DNA of 64,000 nucleotides, taken from positions 1 through 64,000 of the forward strand of contig NZ_CP136337.1 of the NCBI RefSeq assembly GCF_032681285.1. The letters run 5' to 3'. Shown here in pieces: positions 8,000 through 16,742 of this stretch. Positions within the stretch are counted from its first letter, which is position 1. Every line of letters starts with the position of its first letter. The translations under genes were made by a program, and so were the position numbers. This stretch comes from Piscinibacter gummiphilus (GTDB lineage Bacteria > Pseudomonadota > Gammaproteobacteria > Burkholderiales > Burkholderiaceae_C). The notes below the pieces were generated by a model, which made no database searches, was not told where the DNA came from, and saw only the letters and a list, made by a program, of their open reading frames with translations.

Positions 8000-10330
8000 A
8001 TGAACAAACCAGCAGCAGGCGAGGACGCAATCAGGAGACGCTTCCTGCCGATGGTGGAGAACGCGAACCTTGAGAGCGGAGAACGCCCACAGGCGTTGAG
8101 CGCCGTGGAGGCGGCGATCCTCAGGTTGGAAACCGACGACGAGCGTTCGTTCGCACAGGACATCCTGTTGCGGTCACAGGATGCGTTTCGGATGCAATTG
8201 CCTCGCGTCAAGGCGCGGTTCTACTGGATCGGCTGCTTAAGCCTACGGGTCCAGCTGTCGTCGTCTGACGCCGGCGCCCGCGACGCTCTTGAGCCTGTCC
8301 AGGCAAGTGCACTGTGGGAAGCGCTGGACCAGTCGATCCGGGATCTCAAGAACGAAGCGTGCGCGGAGGTCTTGCATGAGCGCAGAGGCGGCTTGCCGAC
8401 GTGGCCCGGCGTGATTCTCCACGGTGCCGTACGCTGCGACGCCGAGTCGCGAACTTGGATCGGCTTTCACGTCATCGCCAACATGAGCTCCAACGAGGTC
8501 CAGAACTTCAGCGTGGAGGGGAGCGTTCGGGATGGCTCGCTGTTCGTTGCTGCGGCGATCCCGGATGCTTCGATGACGTTCCAGGGACTGCAGGATGCCT
8601 CTAGAACGATCCCCCAGGAGGGGTACGCCCAGCAGCTGCGAGACCACTTCGAATCGGCGTTGGAAGACTTCAGGCTGAGATTTCCGGGCACGAAGGTCCA
8701 ATTTGTGGGCGGCTGGCGCCGAATGTCGGAGGTTGTGAAGGAGGGCGAGGTCGCTGGCGCAGATGCGGCGTTGCGTCTGATCGGTCGTGCGAAGGGACAG
8801 ACCTGGGCGCAGGAAGTTGCGACGTTGAAGGAGTTCTGGCCGGAGGGCGTCGATGTGGTGTTGGGGTCGCTCCGAACGGATGAACCTGTGCCAGGTCAGG
8901 CGGCATTCATCAACCTGGCCGACAAGAAAACAGGCGCCATGGTCAGGTTCACGATGGCGACGCTTTTGGCTGGGACGCCACTGGCGCAGGTGGCGCAGCA
9001 GTGCGTCGCCACGCTCCTTGAGCACGGCATCGACGCAAACGCCATCTGCCTAGAGCCAATGAAGCCTGTCCGCAGGTTGACCGCGATGGACGCTCTTATG
9101 CCCTGTGCGGACGGCGTGTACAGAGAGAAGGAAATCTGCTTCTTCGGCCGGGCCGGGTGGCGATTTAAGCGCTTCGACTGGGACGCCGGCTGGAATTTCG
9201 ACGGGCCGGCTTTCGAGTCCGATGAGGCGGTGCGCGTCCTAGGACAATTGCCGCACCCAATCGCGATGGAACGCGCAGGGCTTCAGAACGTGCTGATCGC
9301 CCACTATGAGCCCGGCTTGCTCGGCGAGTTGCGCGAGCAGATGGCACGACCTGGCCGATGCGCGGGCGTGGCAGCTGGGCAGCTTCGACTGAAGGACCAG
9401 AGGCTCTTCGAACTTCAAGATCGAATGGAGATGCTCGGCCACCAGTACGACGACACTTACTTCGTGCAGGACGATGCAGTGCAGCCGCCGGCGGGCATCT
9501 ACGGCGCGGCGCACTGGAAGGCCGCATCGGGCGTCCTGTTCATCGCCAAGCGGTCGCTCATCGACAGGCTGGACGAGACGTCGATCGACAAGGGGTTTCC
9601 GCTCGAGTACCTACGGCTTCCGTACCCGGACGTCTTTGTGCACTTCGAACGCCCCCTGTCACAGAAGCACGCGGACGGACGCTCATTCCTAATCACAGGC
9701 TTCTATGCATCGGAAGAACCGGGTGCGGGCGTCTTAGAGGAGGGGGCGACCGCCGATCGAATCCTGGTGATCACCTATGTGTACCGCTACACAGGTGAGG
9801 TGCTACGCGTCGGCGGTCTGACAGTTCCGCTGATGATCAACAAGGACGATCAGCGAGACCTCAGCGACGTCGTCGCAGAGCACGGTCAGCTTTTGAGCGA
9901 GAGCAAAGAAGAGGCAGACGACGAATCGCGCCGCGATGCCAACTTCGCCAACGAGACACTGCTGATAGCGGCAAAGGTACTGCTCTACACGACGCTGCGC
10001 AACGCTCGGCTCGTCTACCACAAGGACAGAACAACGCTGATCGAACAGCTGCGGAATCTGAAAGGGAATAAGCGAGAGAAGGCTCAGGCGCGCTTGAGAT
10101 CCGCCTATGACAGCATAGAGATCGGTCCCGAAGAGACAGATGAAGACGCCCTTTTCGTGTCGATGCAAGGCCACAAGATCAAGCCGCACTGGCGGCGCGG
10201 GGTCTTGCGTAAGCAGCGATGGGGGAAGGGGTTGGAGTTCGTCCGACCGGTATGGATTCCGCCGGTCCTGGTGAACGGTCACCTAGTGGACGGGGCGCCG
10301 CCGCCCAGAATGGACTACGTGATCGAGTAG
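8000..10330 (+). CDS. Unknown 776-aa protein with a C-terminal HWRRG segment
   Basis: A large soluble protein preceded by GGAG. No enzymatic motif is obvious in the first 650 residues. The C-terminal part has a long helical region (RNARLVYHKDRTTLIEQL, then NLKGNKREKAQARL) and ends with HWRRGVLRKQRWGKGLEF, then VRPVWIPPVLVNG. This closing pattern, His-Trp-Arg-Arg-Gly followed by a Trp-Ile-x-Pro, recurs in phage and plasmid proteins, including, as far as I recall, relatives of the anti-CRISPR AcrVA2. That link is weak. The 248 bases before it hold a hairpin-capable CGGGG...CCCCG at about 7914-7929 and no gene. Confidence 0.7.
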   Translation: MNKPAAGEDAIRRRFLPMVENANLESGERPQALSAVEAAILRLETDDERSFAQDILLRSQDAFRMQLPRVKARFYWIGCLSLRVQLSSSDAGARDALEPVQASALWEALDQSIRDLKNEACAEVLHERRGGLPTWPGVILHGAVRCDAESRTWIGFHVIANMSSNEVQNFSVEGSVRDGSLFVAAAIPDASMTFQGLQDASRTIPQEGYAQQLRDHFESALEDFRLRFPGTKVQFVGGWRRMSEVVKEGEVAGADAALRLIGRAKGQTWAQEVATLKEFWPEGVDVVLGSLRTDEPVPGQAAFINLADKKTGAMVRFTMATLLAGTPLAQVAQQCVATLLEHGIDANAICLEPMKPVRRLTAMDALMPCADGVYREKEICFFGRAGWRFKRFDWDAGWNFDGPAFESDEAVRVLGQLPHPIAMERAGLQNVLIAHYEPGLLGELREQMARPGRCAGVAAGQLRLKDQRLFELQDRMEMLGHQYDDTYFVQDDAVQPPAGIYGAAHWKAASGVLFIAKRSLIDRLDETSIDKGFPLEYLRLPYPDVFVHFERPLSQKHADGRSFLITGFYASEEPGAGVLEEGATADRILVITYVYRYTGEVLRVGGLTVPLMINKDDQRDLSDVVAEHGQLLSESKEEADDESRRDANFANETLLIAAKVLLYTTLRNARLVYHKDRTTLIEQLRNLKGNKREKAQARLRSAYDSIEIGPEETDEDALFVSMQGHKIKPHWRRGVLRKQRWGKGLEFVRPVWIPPVLVNGHLVDGAPPPRMDYVIE

Positions 10331-10403
10331 AAGACCAGAGTGCGAGGTCGCACACTCAATGGCGCCTCTCGCGAAGCGTTAGACACACAAAAAGGGTTCG
10401 CCG

Positions 10404-11525
10404 ATGCCAGACGCATACACAGCACTCAGTAACCACCTCGCGAAAGCGTGGATGGAACTTCCGTTGCTCGTCGATCTGTTTGTGGACAAAACGGCAAAGG
10501 CCGCGTCATGTACCAGATCTCAACTCCGTCAGGGGATTGCTGTTTCACTCGGCCTTGAAGACTACGACAGCTTCGGCAAAGTGTGCCGAATGATGGGCGA
10601 AGTCTACCCGTTGCTCATCAATGCATTTAACGACGTGGAAGTTGACTATCCTTACAACGACGCAGAGGTGACAGGGTTGGCAGCGGCACTCGTCAGTGCC
10701 TGGTACGAAGCTGAGGAAATAGGAGGATTGGCGAACGTCGATCCTGAGGCAGTTGACCCTGTGAAGAAATTGCCTTGGAGAATCTGGGCAAGCTGGAACG
10801 GTGAAGATTTGTCCGTAGAAGACATGGACGGTGGTACAGAGGCAGCGATCAAAGCTCGGTCGAGTGCGTACGATTTGCTCGATGAGTTCATTGAAGCAGC
10901 TCGCAGCTGGCGCCAACAGGTACTGGATGCCTACACCCTCGTAAACGAAGGAACGCCTCTTCCACTGAGCGCGGTTGAGGCTGCAGAGGAGTTACTTGAA
11001 GAAATTCCGAGCCGGGAAAGCGAGAAACCTGAGGATCGTCTTCGCAGGTTCCTGAGTGCGAGAGGTTTCGATGGTGCAGGTTTTGTGGACTGGGGAAAGC
11101 CGGTGGAGACCGACGCAGCAGAGCATCGATACTCACAGTGGATGCTCAAACGACATGAAAAGTTGGTCGAGCGAGTTGTGTGCGGCGAAAGCTTGCTACA
11201 GGTGCGTGAGCTTAGGAACCATTTCAGATGGTTTCCGCGAACTGATGTTTCCCATGCTTATGAGGATGGGCCATGTATGTCGGACGTGCTGGCTCGGTTG
11301 AACGACGACAGCTACATACTCGTGACTCATAGTGACCAACCAAATGAACTCACGGCCATAGTTCCGTACGACAAGGTGTATGTGGAGCGGGAAGGCGAGA
11401 TTGCCGAAGCTTTGAGGTGTTCGGGAGTTGGGGGTATTGCAATAAAGGTCGTTGACAGAAGTCACGCTCTTGAAGAGGGCCTTCCTCACATTGCGGGGTG
11501 GTACTGCATCTCATTGTGGGAATGA
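10404..11525 (+). CDS. Unknown 373-aa protein, paralogue of the product at 4728
   Basis: A soluble, acidic protein homologous along its whole length to the product of 4728-5867. Conserved blocks include VYPLLINAF, EVTGLAAALVSAW, LPWRIWASW, SWRQQVLDAYTLVNEG and a C-terminal IAGWYCI. Neither copy shows catalytic motifs. It follows the 776-aa gene by 73 bases; AAGGG precedes the ATG. Divergence between the copies is considerable, so the duplication is old or the two were acquired separately. Confidence 0.65.
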   Translation: MPDAYTALSNHLAKAWMELPLLVDLFVDKTAKAASCTRSQLRQGIAVSLGLEDYDSFGKVCRMMGEVYPLLINAFNDVEVDYPYNDAEVTGLAAALVSAWYEAEEIGGLANVDPEAVDPVKKLPWRIWASWNGEDLSVEDMDGGTEAAIKARSSAYDLLDEFIEAARSWRQQVLDAYTLVNEGTPLPLSAVEAAEELLEEIPSRESEKPEDRLRRFLSARGFDGAGFVDWGKPVETDAAEHRYSQWMLKRHEKLVERVVCGESLLQVRELRNHFRWFPRTDVSHAYEDGPCMSDVLARLNDDSYILVTHSDQPNELTAIVPYDKVYVEREGEIAEALRCSGVGGIAIKVVDRSHALEEGLPHIAGWYCISLWE

Positions 11526-11826
11526 AGCGCTGAAATCGTTAAGCCGACTGAAATCGCATTGGGCGTGTAGTTGGGCAGCCGTGCCCGTCCAGCTATCGAG
11601 AGAAGAGAGCCACAGATCGAATAATCCAGGTGCTTAAAAACTAGGCGCGTTGATTCCGGTGCAAAAATGGTGGTTAGTGGAACCAAAACCCAATTAAATC
11701 AATGACTTAGCCGTGCGCCTCTTTTTTGAGCAGCTTGATTTCGGTGCAAAAAGGGAGGTTAGCGCTTAAGCGGCTCGAGTCCTGTACCGTGGCGCACGCT
11801 GCAGCATGCCTCGAAGTCGAAGGAGA
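11526..11826. repeat. Gene-free stretch with two direct repeats
   Basis: No gene is visible. Two direct repeats of about 28 bases start at 11650 and 11735 and share TTGATTYCGGTGCAAAAA followed by a purine-rich GGNGGTTAG. They are 85 bases apart. They lie just outside the first transposase fragment and may be remnants of an element end or binding sites. Confidence 0.45.
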
Positions 11827-12029
11827 TCACCCACGGAAATTGATATGCCCGAAGTGGACGGGCCCCATGTGACGCAGGAATTCGTCGGGGATCGGCTGCT
11901 TACGGGAACGCCAGAGGTCGGCCACCTCCATCTTCATGGTGTTCCAGGCGATCACGATGTTCGGTAGCAAGGCATGGGACTCGGAGATGGCCGTCAGCTC
12001 GTCGTGGCGGCGGCCGCCCTGGGTGACTG
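11827..12029 (-). pseudogene. Tn3-family transposase C-terminal fragment
   Basis: Read on the minus strand this gives GGRRHDELTAISESHALL, then PNIVIAWNTMKMEVADLW and MGPVHFGHINFRG before a TGA. The RR-DE, NIVIAWNT and GHIN patterns are the conserved C-terminal region of Tn3 TnpA. The frame is broken at both ends: a stop lies just upstream of the fragment, and after the TGA a shifted frame continues with SFDFEACC. It points the opposite way from the next fragment. Confidence 0.8.
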
Positions 12030-12089
12030 TCTATCTCGCCACCATCACGGCATTGCGATCGGTAGCGACGCACGGAGTCAAAGCTGAAA

Positions 12090-12880
12090 GTGAAGCGGAG
12101 AAGCAAAGGCCAATCCACGCCGGTGCTGCCAAAATTGCTCGACGAAGGCTACTCCTTCGATGAGTCATCGGCCTCCCGCCAGGTCTGGGGCGCGCCTGAT
12201 CCCACCGGGCTCGAGCCGGCATGCCACCACTGGTCATCTCCAGCGCCTTGCCCCTTGACATGTCAGCGAGCGTCCAGCGCTCCCATCTCCTACGCTGCCA
12301 TGTCAGTCGCCAAGTTGCTGAAGTTCGACCTGTGCCCGCAGCTGGCTGGGTTGCCCGACTGCAAGATCTGGCTTCCGCGTGGCATGGAGGTGCGGGATGG
12401 GCTGGAAAAGGTGGCCTTCGCCAACGTGAACGTCAAGGCGATCAGGGACGGATGGGACGACATGCTTCGCCTGGTGGCCTCGATCATGACGGGCAAGGTC
12501 ACGGTCAGTTGGGCATTGGCGCGCAATGGAAGCGCGGCCGCCGGCGATCGGCTCTACCGCGCCCTGGACCACTATGGCCGACTCCTGCGGTCGGTGTTCT
12601 TGTGCGACTACTTCACCAACGACGCCTTCCGGCGCGAGATCCACACGCTGCTCAAACGTGGCGAGTCGGTTTTGAAGCTTCAGGAGGTGATCAAGCGCTT
12701 GCGGGCCAACGGACAACCATCGAGGACGACCTGGTGCGCCAGCTCGGTCCAGTATTCTTCGGCAACATCAACTTCCGCGGCACCATGAGTTTCAGCATCG
12801 ACCGGTACGCAGAAGTGCTGCTTCGTCCCTCGAAACCGGCCCGAAACAGCGCAGCGGCTGAATTGACAAATTCGGTGCGC
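12090..12880 (+). pseudogene. Degenerate Tn3-family transposase
   Basis: The frame from 12090 contains SVAKLLKFDLCPQLAGL, WDDMLRLVASIMTGKV and FLCDYFTNDAFRREIHTLLK. This is the catalytic-Glu region of Tn3 TnpA (RREIHTLL, then KRGES). Near 12700 the frame breaks and the similarity resumes in another frame with VRQLGPVFFGNINFRGTM, the family's C-terminal end. The roughly 60 residues normally between these blocks (the NIVIAWNT part) are missing. It is therefore deleted and frameshifted and cannot make an active transposase. Confidence 0.8.
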
Positions 12881-13208
12881 CATTTTTTTCCGCGCCGAGG
12901 GCGGCGGTATATCCGATAAGAATCAACAACTTAGCGACGAGCAGGTAGCCGCGCCTCATTGTTTTATCGGGCAAAGCGGCGGAAATCTGTGCGCGTGAAA
13001 TCAAGCGCACAAAAGCGGATGCGAAGGGAGCCAGCCGGGATGAAGCCGGAAATCACACATAAGCGTTTTGCGCATGTGGGGCCTCACCGTTATTCGCGTG
13101 ACTTAGGTTTCCGCGTTGGCCTCGGGATCGGGTGAGCCCGAATCTTCAAGCGTCATGCGCATTAAACGGCTGCCAAAATCGTCGCAACAGAATGTGGCGC
13201 TGGCAGGG
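12881..13208. other. Gene-free stretch; possible Tn3-type terminal repeat
   Basis: No gene is supported. At 13078 a GGGGCCTCACCGTTATTCGC stretch, continuing GTGACTTAG, has the GGGG start and TTAG-like inner end of Tn3-family terminal inverted repeats. I could not find its partner, so this remains a weak candidate for the left end of an old transposon carrying the toxin-antitoxin pair. Confidence 0.3.
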
Positions 13209-13766
13209 CTAGGCCAGGATGTCCCGGATCATCTTGACCGTGGTGGGCGGGGCGCCAACCTTGAGAGTCCGATGGTTCTTTGCCTGAGCCTCGGCCCAAA
13301 GCGATTCCTGATAGCCATGCCGGCGGTAGAACGCGACCACACGCTCCTCGTGATCCGCATCGACGATGACCAAGCGGGCCGCCGAGAGGGATTCGGAGTC
13401 GAGAATCTCGCCGTGGATGAACGACATGAGTTGCTCACCGATGCCCTGGCCTTGCAGGTGGCTGGCAACCGCCAACCTGCCGAGCTTGACTGCCGGATAC
13501 GCCTTCAGCACGACGTCCACATTGAGTTCCAACTGCTCCGACGTCGTCAGAGGGAGCGAGTCATTGGCGAGGGTGAAGTAGCCCACGATGCCATCGATGT
13601 CGCGGTGGAACGCGACAGTGGTCAGGCCAAGGCGAGCTCGGTGGAAATCAGGGGCCTGTGCAAGAAAACTGTCGAGGTGCGCCCTGCCGCACTTGAACGT
13701 GGCCAGCAGCGCCGGATCAACTTCAATGACCGGCAAGAGGCCATATCGGTCCTCTGGCAACGCCAT
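13209..13766 (-). CDS. GNAT-family acetyltransferase toxin
   Basis: A 185-residue GNAT protein. The acetyl-CoA loop is VASHLQGQGIGEQLM (Q-x-x-G-x-G type), followed by the AARLVIVDADHEERVVAFY strand-helix and a RHGYQES segment typical of TacT/AtaT-type toxins, which acetylate the amino group of aminoacyl-tRNA. Its ATG overlaps the stop of the upstream small gene in a TGATG arrangement, so the two are translationally coupled. The length and the early RAHLDSFLAQ segment match the toxin subfamily better than housekeeping acetyltransferases. The substrate is inferred from family only. Confidence 0.85.
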   Translation of the reverse strand: MALPEDRYGLLPVIEVDPALLATFKCGRAHLDSFLAQAPDFHRARLGLTTVAFHRDIDGIVGYFTLANDSLPLTTSEQLELNVDVVLKAYPAVKLGRLAVASHLQGQGIGEQLMSFIHGEILDSESLSAARLVIVDADHEERVVAFYRRHGYQESLWAEAQAKNHRTLKVGAPPTTVKMIRDILA

Positions 13767-13990
13767 CAGGACGCTGTGCGGTACTGCTGGAGGAAGTCTG
13801 CGGACTTGGCGGCGCGAACGCGCTCGACCAGGCGATCTGCCTTTTGTTCAGTGGCTTCGTTGGGCTGGGTCGCCTTCACCTTGGCAAGAAAAATAGCCCG
13901 TTGTGCCTTGGCGACGCGAACCCGCTTCACAGCAACCTTCTGGAGGCGCTGCTCGGCTGGCTTTGCCGGGGACGGCTTTTTCTTGAACAT
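13766..13990 (-). CDS. Candidate antitoxin of the GNAT toxin
   Basis: A 74-residue Lys/Arg/Ala-rich protein beginning MFKKKPSPAKPAEQRLQ and ending FLQQYRTAS. It directly precedes and overlaps the GNAT toxin gene. It lacks the DUF1778 ribbon-helix-helix sequence usual for partners of TacT-type toxins; a basic N-terminus is followed by an amphipathic helix that could wrap the toxin. The assignment rests on position, size and overlap. Confidence 0.6.
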   Translation of the reverse strand: MFKKKPSPAKPAEQRLQKVAVKRVRVAKAQRAIFLAKVKATQPNEATEQKADRLVERVRAAKSADFLQQYRTAS

Positions 13991-14270
13991 GTGGGAAGTC
14001 TAACCGGTCGGAGCTGCTGGGATGCAAGGTGATGTCATGGCTCAAATCACGGGCCGCTGGCCTGCAGCACGGCGTTGTCGACCTGTTTGCCCGCGAAAAG
14101 GAGTGCTCGAGGACCGATGCGCATTCCACTGATGGCGGACAGTGATTCCATTCCCATCGCGGACAGCGTTCCAGGCGATGGCGGACACGCTGCGCGGGTG
14201 TCCTGAGTGACGCTGCAATCGTAGCCGAACTGTCCGCCATCAGCGTGGAACGGTGCTCGGCACGGGCGGC

Positions 14271-15008
14271 TCAGGCGGTCTTGGTGAGCTTTCTCATCGA
14301 CTCGCCCTTGAGGGCTATCTTGTGTGAACCGTGCACGATGCGGTCCAGGATGGCGTCGGCCAGCGTGGGCTCGTCCAGCCAGGCGTGCCAGGCCGTCACC
14401 GGCAACTGGCTGGTGATGAGCGTCGAGCGCGTGCCCACCCGGTCGTCCAGCAACTCCAGCAGGTCGTTTCGCTCGTGCGCGGCAATCGGTGCGATACCGA
14501 AGTCGTCCAGGATGAGCAGGTCCAGCCGGGCCAGTTGCCCCAGCCGTTTGCCAAAGCTACCGTCGCCGTGGGCCACGTGCAGCTCCTGCAGCAGCCGTGG
14601 CGCGCGGGTGTAGAGGACAGAGAACCCCAGGCGCGCGGCCTGCTGCCCCAGTGCGCAGGCCAGCCACGTCTTGCCGCAACCGGTGGCACCGGTGAGCAGC
14701 ACGTTGTGACCATGGCGCAGCCAGTCCCCGCCGGCCAGACTGGTGATGACCTCCCGGCTCAGGCCCCGGCTGGCGCGCCAGTCGATGTCCTCCAGGCAGG
14801 CACTACAGACCTTCAAACGGGCGGCCTTGAGCAGCCGCTCCAGGCGTTTGCCGTCACGCCAGTCCACCTCGCGCTGCACCAGCAGCGCCAGGCGTTGTTC
14901 AAAGGGCAGCTCGCTGGCCATGAGGTGGGTGGCCACGTCGCTGAGGGCGGCCACCATGCCGTCCAGGCGCAGGGTGCGCAGTTGGTTGAGGGTCTGTTCG
15001 TTGAGCAT
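14271..15008 (-). CDS. istB: IS21-family ATP-binding helper protein IstB
   Basis: A 245-residue AAA+ ATPase that assists IstA in target capture. Walker A is GATGCGKT at 107-114 and Walker B is LLILDDFG with Asp168 and Asp169. Full length for the family. It lies 39 bases downstream of istA, in the same transcript. Identical in sequence to the second copy. Confidence 0.97.
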   Translation of the reverse strand: MLNEQTLNQLRTLRLDGMVAALSDVATHLMASELPFEQRLALLVQREVDWRDGKRLERLLKAARLKVCSACLEDIDWRASRGLSREVITSLAGGDWLRHGHNVLLTGATGCGKTWLACALGQQAARLGFSVLYTRAPRLLQELHVAHGDGSFGKRLGQLARLDLLILDDFGIAPIAAHERNDLLELLDDRVGTRSTLITSQLPVTAWHAWLDEPTLADAILDRIVHGSHKIALKGESMRKLTKTA

Positions 15009-15047
15009 GGTTGTTCCTTGTTTGTTTCGCTTCGGTGTCTGGGCTTC

Positions 15048-16601
15048 TCAGTGGTAGTAGCCCGGCCCGCGCACGTTCTCGTGCAGTGGCAGGCTGGCCT
15101 GTGTGGCCTGCGCGGTGATGGGGGCGTCCAGCGGGCGCTGGTCCAGGCCGCAACTGAGGATGGACGCAATGCTCTTGTAGGACGGTGAGCGAATCGACTG
15201 TGCCCGCGCGCAGGCTGCTTCCAGGCGCTGGACACCGTACTCGCGGCCCAGGCGCATGAGACCCAGACAGGAGCGGTAACCCTGCTCGGGATGCTGGCGG
15301 TGCTCCATCTGCCAGCGCACCACGGCGGCGGTGGCCGCGCCCACGCGCTCACCCCAGGCGATGAGCTTGGCAGGGGTCCACTGAAGATGCTCGCGATGTG
15401 AGGCCGGCATGTGCTCGGGCACGGTGGTGTGCGCGCCCCGGCGAGGATTGAGGATGTGGGCGGCCACCCGCCTGTTGCCGTGCAGAACCTCGAGCGTGGT
15501 GGCCGTGATGCGCAACTCGACCTTCTCGCCCACCAGCGCGTGGGGCACCGAGTAGTAGTGGCCATCGAGCTCGACGTGGTAGTCGATGTTGACGCGGGCG
15601 GGCTTGAAGCGGGCGATGGGCATGCGCACCGCCGGCAGGGGGCGCAGGGCCGGCCTGTCGAGCTCGGCAAAGGCGCTGGCGCGGTTACCCGGCAGCTTCT
15701 TGAACGCGCGCTGGTTCAAGTCCACCAGCAAGGCGGCAATCGCCCGGTTGAGCTCGGCCAGACTGAAGAAGGTCTGGTGGCGCAGCCGCGCCAGAATCCA
15801 GCGCTCGACCACCTGCACGGCGACCTCCACCTTGGGTTTGTCGCGTGGCTTGGCCGGGCGCGCCGGCATCACGGCCAGGCTGTAGTGGGCCGAGAGTTCT
15901 TCGAGCAGGCGGTGCGCGGTGGGCTCGTAGCGGTCGGGACGGGCCATGAGTGCGCGCGGCTGGTCAGGCACCAGCAGGCGGGGCACGCCGCCGATGAACT
16001 CCAGCGTGGCGATGATGCTGGCCGCCCAGTCGGCGGCCTTCTGGCTGGCGGTGGCGCAGGCATAGGTGTAGTTCGATGCCCCCAACACCGCCACAAACAC
16101 CTGGGCCTGGCGAATCTCGCCAGTGCCTGCATCCACGACAGGCAGGCTCTGGCCGGCGTAGTCCACAAACAGCTTGTCGCCGGCCTCGTGGTTCTGGCGC
16201 ATGGAGCGCTGCAGGCGCCGGGCCCAGGCCTTGTACTTCTCGCAGAAGGCGCTGTACTTGTAAGCCTGCCCGGCGTGCTGGTGCTGGTACTCCTCCCACA
16301 GCAGTTGCAGCGTCACGCCGGGGCGACGCAGTTCCCGGTGCAGGTGGGCATAGTCGGGCTCGAGGTGGCGGGACTGGCGGGCCACCGCTGGCTTGTACAG
16401 CCGGGCCTGCAGTTCTTCGTCGCTCAAGGTCTGGGCCAGCGCCCAGTCCACGGCGGCCACGCGCGCGTAGCTGGCTATCTCGCTGACGGTGGATTTGGAG
16501 ATGCCGAGAGCGGCACCGATTTGACGGGTGCTCAAGGCCCCGCCGTGCAGCAGTTGCAGTGTATGTCGTAATTTGCTCATGGTGACCCTGGGTGTGGGCA
16601 T
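15048..16601 (-). CDS. istA: IS21-family transposase IstA
   Basis: A 517-residue DDE transposase. An N-terminal helix-turn-helix lies around residues 25-42 (STRQIGAALGISKSTVSEI). The catalytic triad is Asp147 (LFVDYAG), Asp213 (LVPDQPRA) and Glu259 (KPKVEVAV). A beta-barrel Mu-type C-terminal region follows around residue 350 (HYYSVPHALVG). A shorter start at Met8 is possible. Intact and probably active. Confidence 0.97.
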   Translation of the reverse strand: MPTPRVTMSKLRHTLQLLHGGALSTRQIGAALGISKSTVSEIASYARVAAVDWALAQTLSDEELQARLYKPAVARQSRHLEPDYAHLHRELRRPGVTLQLLWEEYQHQHAGQAYKYSAFCEKYKAWARRLQRSMRQNHEAGDKLFVDYAGQSLPVVDAGTGEIRQAQVFVAVLGASNYTYACATASQKAADWAASIIATLEFIGGVPRLLVPDQPRALMARPDRYEPTAHRLLEELSAHYSLAVMPARPAKPRDKPKVEVAVQVVERWILARLRHQTFFSLAELNRAIAALLVDLNQRAFKKLPGNRASAFAELDRPALRPLPAVRMPIARFKPARVNIDYHVELDGHYYSVPHALVGEKVELRITATTLEVLHGNRRVAAHILNPRRGAHTTVPEHMPASHREHLQWTPAKLIAWGERVGAATAAVVRWQMEHRQHPEQGYRSCLGLMRLGREYGVQRLEAACARAQSIRSPSYKSIASILSCGLDQRPLDAPITAQATQASLPLHENVRGPGYYH

Positions 16602-16742
16602 CGCTGGTTCCGGTCAAAAAACCGGTCAGCGTATGCCGCGTTCGGGTCACTCAGAACACCCCGCAGGTGTCCGCCATCAGTTTGGAATGCTGTCCGCCAT
16701 CAGCCTGGAATCGTGTCCGCCATCGCGTGGAATACGCACCGA

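Larger units (their letters stand above)
14118..16738 (-). mobile_element. IS21-family insertion sequence, copy 1
   Basis: Element of 2621 bases with terminal TGCG(C/T)ATTCCAC inverted repeats. It is flanked by a 4-bp direct target duplication CCGA (14114-14117 and 16739-16742). Inside each end are several copies of a roughly 20-bp ATTCCA...GATGGCGGACA repeat, as expected for IstA-binding sites. It encodes istA and istB in the IS21 order. The encoded proteins are the same as in the copy at 48126-50746, which lies in the opposite orientation. The intact duplication shows this copy jumped in on its own. Confidence 0.97.

Noticed and set aside
13116..14003. A 295-residue plus-strand frame over the toxin-antitoxin genes
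   Set aside because: Antisense to the GNAT toxin, which shows a clear acetyl-CoA loop and coupling to its antitoxin.
15411..16571. Long open frames antisense to istA (386 and other residues), and their mirror at 48293-49453
   Set aside because: They are GC-rich shadows of the transposase gene in both copies; istA has full catalytic motifs in the other strand.
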